DNA of 34,199 nucleotides, from the NCBI GenBank assembly GCA_014376985.1, contig JACMQM010000338.1, positions 1 through 34,199 of the forward strand, written 5' to 3'. The DNA comes from Cytophagaceae bacterium (GTDB lineage Bacteria > Bacteroidota > Bacteroidia > Cytophagales > Cytophagaceae). The notes under the pieces are model-generated. The model saw nothing but the letters and a program-made list of their open reading frames with translations. It was not told the DNA's origin and ran no database searches. The position numbers and the translations under genes were made by a program. Below, piece after piece: positions 1 to 7,046 of the stretch (position 1 is the first letter of the stretch; the number at the start of each line of letters is the position of its first letter).

Positions 1-1108
1 CCACCGCCTTATCCACTTCCGCTTCCGTATTCATTCTGCTAAAAGAAAAACGCAGGTAACCTGAATCAGGGTTGGCACCGATGGCTTCTAAAACGTGTGA
101 ACCGATTTGTGTACCGCTGGTGCAAGCGCTGCCTGCTGAAGCGGCGATGCCATCAATGTCGAGGTTAAACAATAACATATCGTATTCATCACCGGGAGGA
201 AGATTGATGTTGAGTACGGTATATAAACTTTTATCCAAGTCTCCGCAAAGCCCGTTGAACGTGATGTTTGGGATATGTGATTGAATTTGGCTGATCATGC
301 GTTCCTTTAAACCAAGAATATGATTTTTGTCATGATCCAAATTCGCGTAGGCTAACTCCAATGCTTTCGCCATGCCAACTATTCCGGGCACGTTCTCTGT
401 ACCTGCACGCCTATTGCGCTCTTGAGGACCGCCATATAATATGGGTTTTAACGACGCCTCTGCATTGACATACAAAAAACCTACGCCTTTGGGACCATGA
501 AATTTATGCGCCGAGCCGACAAGGTAGTGAATGGGTAATTTTTGCAAATCAAAACGATAGTGTCCCATCGTTTGCACGGTATCTGAATGAAAATAGGCTT
601 CGTTCTCTTTGCACAATGCCGCAATGCGTTCGATGTCGTTCAGGTTGCCGATCTCGTTGTTCCCGTGCATAAGGCTTACCAAAGAAATCGGGTTATTGTT
701 TAACAAGGCTTCAAGGCATTCCATATTTAGCGCGCCTTGCTGATCCACTTCTACTTTGCTCCATTCAAAATCAAGGTAGTCGTTCTGCAATTCTTCAATG
801 GTATGCAACACGGCGTGATGTTCCAAGGGTGAAGTGATGACATGGCTCAGTTCATAGGTATGAATGCAACTGAAAATGGCCATGTTGTCAGCCTCTGTAC
901 CGCCCGATGTAAAAAAGATTTCGGAAGGAGACGTATTTAAAATATCTGCGATCGTCTTTCTCGCTTTGTCAATAGCCGCGCGCGTTTCTCTGCCATAATT
1001 GTGTATGGAAGAAGGATTGCCAAACTTATGGGTGAAATAAGGCATCATGGCTTCGAGCACACGCTCGTCCATGGGTGCGCTGGCGGCATTATCGAGGTAG
1101 ATTGGCAT
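1..1108 (-). CDS. Cysteine desulfurase (NifS/IscS class), C-terminus cut by window edge
   Basis: PLP-dependent enzyme that takes sulfur from cysteine, giving alanine and a persulfide used for Fe-S clusters and thio-modified tRNA; cytoplasmic. Translating the minus strand from the ATG at 1108 gives MPIYLDNAAS, the usual N-terminus of the family. The PLP lysine is in SAHKFHGPKG (about K202), and the catalytic cysteine is in SAGSACTSG (about C329), on the class I loop. RAGTENVPGIVGM is also typical. About 369 residues are visible; a full protein has about 380-400, so only the extreme C-terminus is missing. The first 20 bp overlap the end of glmM in another frame, which suggests translational coupling within one operon. 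The specific role (IscS, NifS or tRNA thiolation) cannot be decided here. Confidence 0.95.
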   Translation of the reverse strand, partial: MPIYLDNAASAPMDERVLEAMMPYFTHKFGNPSSIHNYGRETRAAIDKARKTIADILNTSPSEIFFTSGGTEADNMAIFSCIHTYELSHVITSPLEHHAVLHTIEELQNDYLDFEWSKVEVDQQGALNMECLEALLNNNPISLVSLMHGNNEIGNLNDIERIAALCKENEAYFHSDTVQTMGHYRFDLQKLPIHYLVGSAHKFHGPKGVGFLYVNAEASLKPILYGGPQERNRRAGTENVPGIVGMAKALELAYANLDHDKNHILGLKERMISQIQSHIPNITFNGLCGDLDKSLYTVLNINLPPGDEYDMLLFNLDIDGIAASAGSACTSGTQIGSHVLEAIGANPDSGYLRFSFSRMNTEAEVDKAV

Positions 1109-2501
1109 TAATCGTTTCTAAGATTTCGCGAAGATCGCCCATGATTTTTTTCGCCAGGTGATCTGCTGTGGCCATCGAAGAAGATTCTGAATAGATACGA
1201 ATGATCGGCTCTGTATTCGACTTTCTCAATTGCACCCACTCTTGGTCAAACTCTATTTTCACTCCGTCTTCACTATTGATCGGTTGTTTGCTGTAACGTT
1301 TTTGCAATTCTAAAATCACTGCGTCAGCATCAATATCGTCTGTTAATTCGATTTTGTTTTTTGATATCTGATATTGAGGATAAGTTCCTCTCAGCATAGA
1401 AACCTGCTTGCCGTACAAGGCGAGGTGAGACAAGAACAAAGCAATACCCACTAATGCATCACGTCCATACTGCAATTCCGGATAAATGATACCACCGTTT
1501 CCTTCTCCCCCGATCACAGCTTTAGTTTTCTTCATGGCAGCCACTACGTGTGCTTCGCCCACCGGTGAGGCCATATACTTCTGACCGGCTTTCTCTGTGA
1601 TGTCACGCAAGGCACGGGTAGAAGAAAGATTAGATACTGTATTACCTGGTGTATGTTTTAAAACATAATCTGCTACTGCTACTAAGGTGTACTCTTCACC
1701 GAAAGCAATGCCATCTTCTTTGATAAAGCACAAGCGATCTACATCCGGATCTACTACGATACCTAAGTCATACTGACCACGTTCGATTTCAGAAGAAATA
1801 AAAGTTAAATTTTCTGGTAACGGTTCCGGATTGTGAGGGAAATTACCGTTGGGTTCACAAAACAGTTTGGTGACTTGTGTCACGCCCAATGCTTCCAGTA
1901 ACATAGGAACGGCAATGCCACCTGAAGAATTTACGGCATCCACCACCACTTTGAAGTTACGCTTGGCAATCGCTTCTCTGTTCACCAAAGGCAACGCCAA
2001 AATCGCTTCGATGTGTCTTTTGAGCGCTTCGTTGTCTTTGTCTAGCGTATAGGTGCCTAGTTTTTTATATTCAGCAAAACGAAGTTTGGCATTCTTAGTA
2101 TATTTATTTACCTGGCTTCCCTGTTTCTCTGTCAACACTTCTCCAGCCTCATTCAATAACTTCAAGGCATTCCAGTTGCCCGGATTGTGGCTGGCTGTAA
2201 TCACAATACCGCCTGCCGCTTCTTCGTGTTTTACTGCATACTCCACCGTAGGTGTTGTAGACAATCCCAGGTCGATCACATGGATCCCTAGACTGCGTAA
2301 AGTGGAAGACACCAGTTGAGTAACCAGTTCTCCTGAGGGACGGGCATCTCTGCCAATCACTACTTTTGCTGTTTCATTTTTTTCCAAAAGCCACATCCCA
2401 AAAGCGGATGCGAATTTTACTACATCCTGAGGGGTTAGATTATCTCCTACCGTACCGCCTATGGTGCCTCGAATCCCTGAAATAGATTGTATAAGTGTCA
2501 C
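1089..2501 (-). CDS. glmM: Phosphoglucosamine mutase (phosphohexomutase family)
   Basis: Converts glucosamine-6-phosphate to glucosamine-1-phosphate on the way to UDP-GlcNAc for peptidoglycan and LPS; cytoplasmic. The 470 residues are full length for the alpha-D-phosphohexomutase family. The phosphoserine loop is TASHNP (S104), the Mg-binding loop is DPDVDR (251-256), the sugar-binding loop is GEGNGG (332-337) and the phosphate-binding loop is RKSNTEP (426-432). The start is GTG at 2501; no ATG fits the conserved N-terminus SISGIRGTIGG better. The variant loops DPDVDR and GEGNGG resemble bifunctional phosphomannomutase/phosphoglucosamine mutases, so PMM activity is possible. The family is certain; glmM is the most likely member. 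It overlaps the cysteine desulfurase by 20 bp downstream and has a good promoter about 60 bp upstream. Confidence 0.92.
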   Translation of the reverse strand: MTLIQSISGIRGTIGGTVGDNLTPQDVVKFASAFGMWLLEKNETAKVVIGRDARPSGELVTQLVSSTLRSLGIHVIDLGLSTTPTVEYAVKHEEAAGGIVITASHNPGNWNALKLLNEAGEVLTEKQGSQVNKYTKNAKLRFAEYKKLGTYTLDKDNEALKRHIEAILALPLVNREAIAKRNFKVVVDAVNSSGGIAVPMLLEALGVTQVTKLFCEPNGNFPHNPEPLPENLTFISSEIERGQYDLGIVVDPDVDRLCFIKEDGIAFGEEYTLVAVADYVLKHTPGNTVSNLSSTRALRDITEKAGQKYMASPVGEAHVVAAMKKTKAVIGGEGNGGIIYPELQYGRDALVGIALFLSHLALYGKQVSMLRGTYPQYQISKNKIELTDDIDADAVILELQKRYSKQPINSEDGVKIEFDQEWVQLRKSNTEPIIRIYSESSSMATADHLAKKIMGDLREILETINANLPR

Positions 2502-2559
2502 TGCTGTTTTATTTTAGTCCCCTGTCCAAAAACCTGAAATAATTTGTAAGTTGAACAGT

Positions 2560-2588
2560 CAAATTTAACTATTTTATAAGATTCCCAA
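2560..2588 (-). promoter_or_regulatory. Probable promoter for glmM-cysteine desulfurase
   Basis: Reading the minus strand there is TTG (2588-2586), 18 bp, then TAAATTTG (2567-2560). This matches the Bacteroidota sigma-A pattern TTG-N17-23-TAnnTTTG. Transcription would start near 2553, leaving a leader of about 50 nt before the GTG at 2501. It is the best-matching promoter in the window. Confidence 0.7.
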
Positions 2589-2596
2589 CACGATTG

Positions 2597-2672
2597 ATGA
2601 GAAAATAGAAAAGAGAGAGGAGAGAGGAGACTTAAATTCTCATTTCTCATCTCTCTCTTTTCTCATCTCTCC
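2597..2672. repeat. Heptad-repeat quasi-palindrome 1 (GAGARAN type)
   Basis: The left arm (2597-2630) reads in 7-bp steps GAGAAAA TAGAAAA GAGAGAG GAGAGAG. The right arm (2637-2672) is its approximate reverse complement, with the same period in TTCTCAT TTCTCAT CTCTCTC. The transcript could fold into a long imperfect hairpin. It lies between the divergent glmM and mazG starts, and its right arm ends 13 bp before the mazG ATG. It is one of six such elements in the window. Confidence 0.75.
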
Positions 2673-2685
2673 ACCTACTATTATT

Positions 2686-3477
2686 ATGAATAAGCCCTCT
2701 TTAACCGAAACCCTTGAGTCCTTCGCCAATGTCCTCAAAATAATGGACGAGCTGCGTGAACAATGCCCGTGGGACAAAAAACAAACCATTGACAGCCTTC
2801 GCTATTTAACCATTGAAGAGACCTTTGAGCTTTCTGATGCCATTGTAGAAAAAGACATGGAGGAAATCAAAAAAGAACTTGGGGATATTTTTTTACACCT
2901 GATTTTCTACAGTAGAATCGCATCGGAAACCAATGACTTTACCATCAAGGATGTCATGGACAGTCTGTGCGAAAAGCTGATCCGACGTCATCCCCATATT
3001 TATGGCGACGTGAAAGCGGAAGATGAAGAAGCCGTAAAAAGAAACTGGGAGCAGATCAAACAAACAGAAAAGGGCGGCAACAAAACCATCCTTGCCGGTG
3101 TTCCAAAATCTCTGCCTGCTATGGTCAAAGCCATACGCATTCAGGAAAAAGCAAGAGGTGCTGGTTTTGACTGGGACAATAAAGACCAGGTATGGGATAA
3201 AGTAAAGGAAGAACTGGATGAATTTGAAAAAGAAGCCAATGCCCCTGAAGTCAATAAAGAAAAAATGGAAGATGAACTTGGGGATATTTTTTTCTCTATC
3301 ATCAATTACTCTCGCTTCATTGATATCAATCCCGAAGATGCCTTGGAACGTACCAATAAAAAATTCATCAAGCGTTTTACTTACTTAGAAGAACAAGCTA
3401 AAGCAGTAGGAAAGAAGTTGCACGACATGACGCTGGATGAAATGAATGCGTATTGGGAAGAAGCAAAGCAGAAATAA
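2686..3477 (+). CDS. mazG: Nucleoside triphosphate pyrophosphohydrolase MazG
   Basis: Hydrolyses NTPs and dNTPs to monophosphates and pyrophosphate, as house-cleaning of nucleotide pools or control of (p)ppGpp-linked stress; cytoplasmic. The 263 residues match E. coli MazG in length. There are two MazG folds. The N-terminal one has CPWDKKQT (27-34), EETFEL (44-49) and ELGDIFLHLIFY (from 64). The C-terminal one has ELDEFEKE followed by DELGDIFFSIINYSRF (from about 195), giving the E-x-x-E and E-x-x-D Mg ligands of the family. The ATG at 2686 immediately precedes the conserved N-terminal helix. It is convergent with rluD, and only 41 bp separate the two stops. Confidence 0.95.
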   Translation: MNKPSLTETLESFANVLKIMDELREQCPWDKKQTIDSLRYLTIEETFELSDAIVEKDMEEIKKELGDIFLHLIFYSRIASETNDFTIKDVMDSLCEKLIRRHPHIYGDVKAEDEEAVKRNWEQIKQTEKGGNKTILAGVPKSLPAMVKAIRIQEKARGAGFDWDNKDQVWDKVKEELDEFEKEANAPEVNKEKMEDELGDIFFSIINYSRFIDINPEDALERTNKKFIKRFTYLEEQAKAVGKKLHDMTLDEMNAYWEEAKQK

Positions 3478-3480
3478 AGC

Positions 3481-3536
3481 AAGGAGTGAGGAGGAACGAG
3501 CTAGGACAATCTTTTCTCCTAGCTCATTTCTCCTTT
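3481..3536. repeat. Heptad-repeat quasi-palindrome 2 between convergent mazG and rluD
   Basis: The left side reads AGGAGTG AGGAGGA ACGAGCT AGGACAA; the complement of the right side reads AGGAGAA ATGAGCT AGGAGAA, again with a 7-bp step. The core GAGCTAGGA (3498-3506) pairs perfectly with TCCTAGCTC (3517-3525) around a 10-nt loop. It may act as a bidirectional terminator. The right arm runs into rluD and supplies that gene's TAG stop (3519-3521) and its last codons. Confidence 0.7.
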
Positions 3537-4562
3537 TTGTTCACTGTATCTTTCCCACTTCTCCAACGCCAATCTAAAATCTTCCGGCAACTCGGACTCA
3601 AACTTCATAAATTTTTTGGTAGTGGGATGGATGAACCCAATGGACTTCGCATGCAGCGCTTGCCTAGGAAGGAGTTCAAAACAATTGTCTACAAATTGTT
3701 TGTACTTCGAAAACACCGTTCCTTTTACAATACGGTCTCCTCCGTAAGTGGCATCATTGAACAAAGGATGACCGATATGTTTCATGTGCACGCGGATCTG
3801 GTGCGTGCGCCCTGTCTCCAGGTTACATTGAATCAGGGAAACGTATTGCAAATCCTTTAATACTTTATAATGGGTCACGGCACGTTTGGCTTGTTCTTCG
3901 TCCTCATACACGGCCATGATCTTGCGATCCCTCATGCTGCGCGCGATCGGCGCATTCACTGTCCCGCTCGGAGGATTAGGAACTCCCCAGGCAATGGCAT
4001 AATACGTACGTTCAATGCTGTGGTCAAAAAACTGTTTACCCAGAAAACTCATGGCATATTCCGTTTTGCCAATCACTAATAAACCGGATGTATCTTTATC
4101 GATACGATGCACCAAGCCCGGACGAATTTCTCCGTTAGAGGAAGGTAAATTATTCAAATGGTACGATAAGGCATTCACCAAAGTACCTGTCCAGTTGCCA
4201 TGCGCAGGGTGTACGACCATGCCCGCAGGCTTATTGACGATTAGTAATTCCTCGTCTTCGTAAATAATATTCAGCGGAATATTTTCTGGAACGACAACAT
4301 CTTCTCTCGGAGGATGTGGCAGAGAAACAATAATGACATCACCCGGTTTGACCTTATAGCTTGGCTTTACTCCATGGTCATTGACTTTCAGCGTTTCCGC
4401 ATGAATGGCATTTTGCAATTTATTGCGCGTGGCATTCTGAATCCGATCCATCAAAAACTTATCGATGCGGATCATGCTTTGCCCTTTGTCTACCACAATG
4501 CGGTGGTGTTCAAACAACTCAACATCGTCTTCAAAATCCGGTATTTCCTCGGAGGTACTCAT
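3519..4562 (-). CDS. rluD: RluA/RluD family 23S rRNA pseudouridine synthase
   Basis: Isomerises uridine to pseudouridine in rRNA; RluD acts on helix 69 of 23S rRNA. In the 347-residue protein an N-terminal S4 RNA-binding domain (about 30-82, IRIDKFL and GDVIIVSLP) precedes the catalytic domain. The motif HRIDKDTSG (152-160) carries the catalytic aspartate D155. EDEELLIVNKPAGMVVHPA and LETGRTHQIRVHM are the other family blocks. S4 plus this architecture favours RluD over RluA or RluC, but the exact target is inferred. The start is ATG at 4562. The C-terminal residues KGEMS are encoded by the arm of a heptad-repeat element, so the end of the gene may have been reshaped by it. Confidence 0.88.
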   Translation of the reverse strand: MSTSEEIPDFEDDVELFEHHRIVVDKGQSMIRIDKFLMDRIQNATRNKLQNAIHAETLKVNDHGVKPSYKVKPGDVIIVSLPHPPREDVVVPENIPLNIIYEDEELLIVNKPAGMVVHPAHGNWTGTLVNALSYHLNNLPSSNGEIRPGLVHRIDKDTSGLLVIGKTEYAMSFLGKQFFDHSIERTYYAIAWGVPNPPSGTVNAPIARSMRDRKIMAVYEDEEQAKRAVTHYKVLKDLQYVSLIQCNLETGRTHQIRVHMKHIGHPLFNDATYGGDRIVKGTVFSKYKQFVDNCFELLPRQALHAKSIGFIHPTTKKFMKFESELPEDFRLALEKWERYSEQKGEMS

Positions 4563-4595
4563 TTACTCTTTTTCCATGGCAATATAAGGAAAAAT

Positions 4596-4716
4596 GGTGA
4601 GCGGTGAACAGTGAAGAGTGAGAGTACATACAATTCTCTATTTTAATAATATTGCTATCTTGCAGTAAACCGTTGCGAAGAGCAAACTGCTCACCGTTCA
4701 CTCTTCACTACTCACC
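4596..4716. repeat. Heptad-repeat quasi-palindrome 3 (GTGAACN type) between divergent starts
   Basis: The left arm (4596-4624) reads GGTGAGC GGTGAAC AGTGAAG AGTGAGA. The right arm (4687-4716), read as its complement, gives GGTGAGT AGTGAAG AGTGAAC GGTGAGC. The arms flank a 62-bp AT-rich spacer that probably holds the promoters. The right arm ends 3 bp before the ATG at 4720, so it occupies the place of a ribosome binding site. Confidence 0.8.
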
Positions 4717-4719
4717 AAA

Positions 4720-5643
4720 ATGTTGCTCCAAAGCCATACTCTTCCTCCAATAAACATTACCAAGCTTAACCATCCGCTAACTGACAACTTATACCTCGCC
4801 CGGCTGGATCTCTTACCTTATCCAGCAGGAGGCAATAAATGGTTCAAACTGAAATACAATTTGTTAGAAGCGGAGCGATTGGGTATCAAACAAATCATTA
4901 CGTTTGGCGGAGCTTATTCCAATCACTTATATGCGACTGCGGAAGCAGCGGATTATTGGGGTTTTAAAAGCATTGGAATTGTAAGGGGGGAAGAACATTT
5001 TTCTTTGAACGATACGCTTCAACACTGCGTCAATAAAAGCATGCAACTTTTTTATATGTCTCGGGAAGAATACCGTAGAAAAAGCGAACCAGAGTTTATA
5101 CAACGTTGGATGTACGAACAAGGAATTCCAAACGGATATATGATTCCAGAAGGAGGCAGCAATACATTGGCGGTGAAAGGCATGCAGGAACTGATTGACC
5201 TGCTCCCCTCCGATACAGACATTATCGCTACGGCTTGCGGCACAGGCGCTACCATGGCCGGATTGATTGCGGGTGCAAAAACTCATCAGGAAGTCTGGGG
5301 GTTTCCCGGGCTAAAGGGAGCTGATTTTTTGGTCAACGATATCCAATCGCTACTTTCTGAATGTCACAATGTATCCGATAAAAAGTGGAGGCTTCTACTA
5401 GATTATCACCTGGGTGGTTATGCTAAATTACCGGACGAACTTTTGTCTTTTATACATCGATTTAAAAAAGAACAAGGCATTACCTTAGATCCCACTTACA
5501 CCAGCAAATTGCTTTTCGGATTATTTGATTTGGCGGATAAAAATCTGCTTCCTAAGGATAAAAAAATCGTTGCACTCCACACAGGAGGACTACAAGCCTG
5601 GGGTGGATTACCGGAAAAAAAACGTATATTTCTCTCTGAATAA
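4720..5643 (+). CDS. ACC deaminase / D-cysteine desulfhydrase-like PLP enzyme
   Basis: Fold type II PLP enzyme of the family that opens 1-aminocyclopropane-1-carboxylate or desulfhydrates D-cysteine. The PLP lysine is K40 in PAGGNKWFKL, followed by FGGAYSNHLYA (S67-N68-H69, the substrate and PLP contact loop), PEGGSNTLAVKG and TACGTGATMAG (glycine-rich phosphate-binding loop). At 307 residues it is a little shorter than the typical 325-340. Bacteroidota copies are usually annotated only as 1-aminocyclopropane-1-carboxylate deaminase/D-cysteine desulfhydrase, and the true substrate is not visible from sequence. The dipeptidase gene starts 10 bp after its stop, so the two are probably co-transcribed and may share amino-acid salvage. 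Confidence 0.85.
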   Translation: MLLQSHTLPPINITKLNHPLTDNLYLARLDLLPYPAGGNKWFKLKYNLLEAERLGIKQIITFGGAYSNHLYATAEAADYWGFKSIGIVRGEEHFSLNDTLQHCVNKSMQLFYMSREEYRRKSEPEFIQRWMYEQGIPNGYMIPEGGSNTLAVKGMQELIDLLPSDTDIIATACGTGATMAGLIAGAKTHQEVWGFPGLKGADFLVNDIQSLLSECHNVSDKKWRLLLDYHLGGYAKLPDELLSFIHRFKKEQGITLDPTYTSKLLFGLFDLADKNLLPKDKKIVALHTGGLQAWGGLPEKKRIFLSE

Positions 5644-5653
5644 AAAATCGACA

Positions 5654-7021
5654 ATGTCTGTAAAATCATACATCGAATCCAACAAAGACAGATTCCTGGA
5701 AGAGCTGAAAGAGCTCTTGCGCATTCCTTCTGTAAGCGCCGACAATCAATACAAAGCAGATGTATTGCGTGCCGCTGAAAAAGTAAAAGAGTTTTTATTA
5801 CAGGCAGGTGCAGACAGCGCCCAATTATATCCTACCGCCGGTCATCCGATTGTGTATGGAGAACAACTCATCGATCCCGCTTTACCTACCGTTTTGGTTT
5901 ACGGACATTACGATGTACAACCGGCTGATCCGCTTAATTTATGGGACAGCCCACCTTTTGAACCGGTCATCAAAGACGGTAAGATATTTGCTCGCGGCGC
6001 AAGCGATGACAAAGGTCAGATGTTCATGCACATCAAAGCGCTCGAAACATTAAACCAACAAGGTAAATTACCTTGTAATTTAAAATTCCTAATTGAAGGA
6101 GAAGAAGAAGTAGGTAGCAATAACTTAGAGCAGTTTCTAAAAGACCAAAAGGAATTATTGAAAGCAGACATCATCCTCATTTCAGATACCGGTATTTTAT
6201 CCAATGAAAATCCATCTATCACAACGGGATTGAGAGGATTGAGTTATTTGGAAATAGAAGTCACAGGCCCTTCAAGAGATCTTCACTCCGGTATGTACGG
6301 TGGAGCAGTGGCTAATCCTATACAGGTATTAGCACAGATGATTACTTCATTGAAAGATGAAAACAATCACATTACCATTCCCGGATTCTACGACGATGTG
6401 CAGGAAGCTTCTGTGGAAGAACGTCAGCGCATGAGCGAAGCGCCTTTTGATTTGGAAGCTTACAAAGCATCTTTAAAATTAAAAGACGTCTCCGGAGAAA
6501 AAGGATACAGTACGTTAGAACGTGTGAGCATAAGACCAAGCTTAGATGTCAACGGCATCTGGGGCGGTTACACCGGAGAAGGTGCGAAGACGGTGTTGCC
6601 ATCTAAAGCATTCGCGAAACTGTCTATGCGTTTGGTACCTAATCAATCTTCAGAACAAATCACGCAATTGTTCAGCGACCATTTCAAACGCATTGCTCCG
6701 GCTTCGGTAGAGGTAATCGTTAAACCTCATCATGGTGGAGAACCGGCGCTTACATCCCTGACTTCAGACGGATACAAAGCAGCAGAAAAAGCATTTGAAA
6801 CTGTTTGGAACAAAAGACCGATTCCCATGCGTGAGGGAGGAAGTATTCCGATTGTGAGTTTGTTTAAAAAAGAGCTGGGTCTGGATACCGTATTGTTAGG
6901 CTTTGGGTTACACAGCGATGCCATTCACTCGCCCAATGAAAACTACCATTTATTCAACTTCTTTATGGGTATCGAAACCATTTGTGAGTTCCATAAACAA
7001 TATGTTCGGTTGAAAAAATAA
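5654..7021 (+). CDS. M20 family dipeptidase (metallopeptidase)
   Basis: Di-zinc exopeptidase of the CNDP/PepV-like M20 family that cleaves dipeptides in the cytoplasm. The 455 residues contain YGHYDVQP (H85, D87 metal and activating residues), ARGASDDKGQ (bridging aspartate), EGEEEVGS (catalytic glutamate near E150-E151) and the late histidine in GLHSDAIHSPNE. There is no signal peptide. The frame is open upstream to 5525, but that extension would overlap the previous gene by more than 100 bp, and MSVKSYIESNKDRF at 5654 is the typical family start. It forms a tight pair with the preceding PLP enzyme (10-bp gap). Confidence 0.93.
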   Translation: MSVKSYIESNKDRFLEELKELLRIPSVSADNQYKADVLRAAEKVKEFLLQAGADSAQLYPTAGHPIVYGEQLIDPALPTVLVYGHYDVQPADPLNLWDSPPFEPVIKDGKIFARGASDDKGQMFMHIKALETLNQQGKLPCNLKFLIEGEEEVGSNNLEQFLKDQKELLKADIILISDTGILSNENPSITTGLRGLSYLEIEVTGPSRDLHSGMYGGAVANPIQVLAQMITSLKDENNHITIPGFYDDVQEASVEERQRMSEAPFDLEAYKASLKLKDVSGEKGYSTLERVSIRPSLDVNGIWGGYTGEGAKTVLPSKAFAKLSMRLVPNQSSEQITQLFSDHFKRIAPASVEVIVKPHHGGEPALTSLTSDGYKAAEKAFETVWNKRPIPMREGGSIPIVSLFKKELGLDTVLLGFGLHSDAIHSPNENYHLFNFFMGIETICEFHKQYVRLKK

Positions 7022-7028
7022 ACTATTT

Positions 7029-7046
7029 ATAACAGTCCACTGTTAT
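7029..7046. repeat. Perfect palindrome overlapping the dsbD start
   Basis: ATAACAGT-CC-ACTGTTAT is an 8-bp perfect inverted repeat with a 2-bp spacer, lying between the dipeptidase stop and dsbD and covering the first base(s) of the ATG at 7045. It could be an operator-like site or an RNA hairpin that hides the first ATG and favours initiation at 7057. Chance occurrence is not excluded. Confidence 0.45.

Noticed and set aside
2597-2672. CRISPR-like or simple microsatellite reading of the heptad repeats
   Set aside because: There are no uniform repeats with unique spacers, and the units are degenerate with inverted arms, so neither CRISPR nor a plain microsatellite fits.
3453-3860. 135-codon open frame on the plus strand
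   Set aside because: Antisense shadow of rluD; no family resemblance.
5525-5653. N-terminal extension of the M20 dipeptidase
   Set aside because: It overlaps the preceding gene in another frame, and the family start is at 5654.
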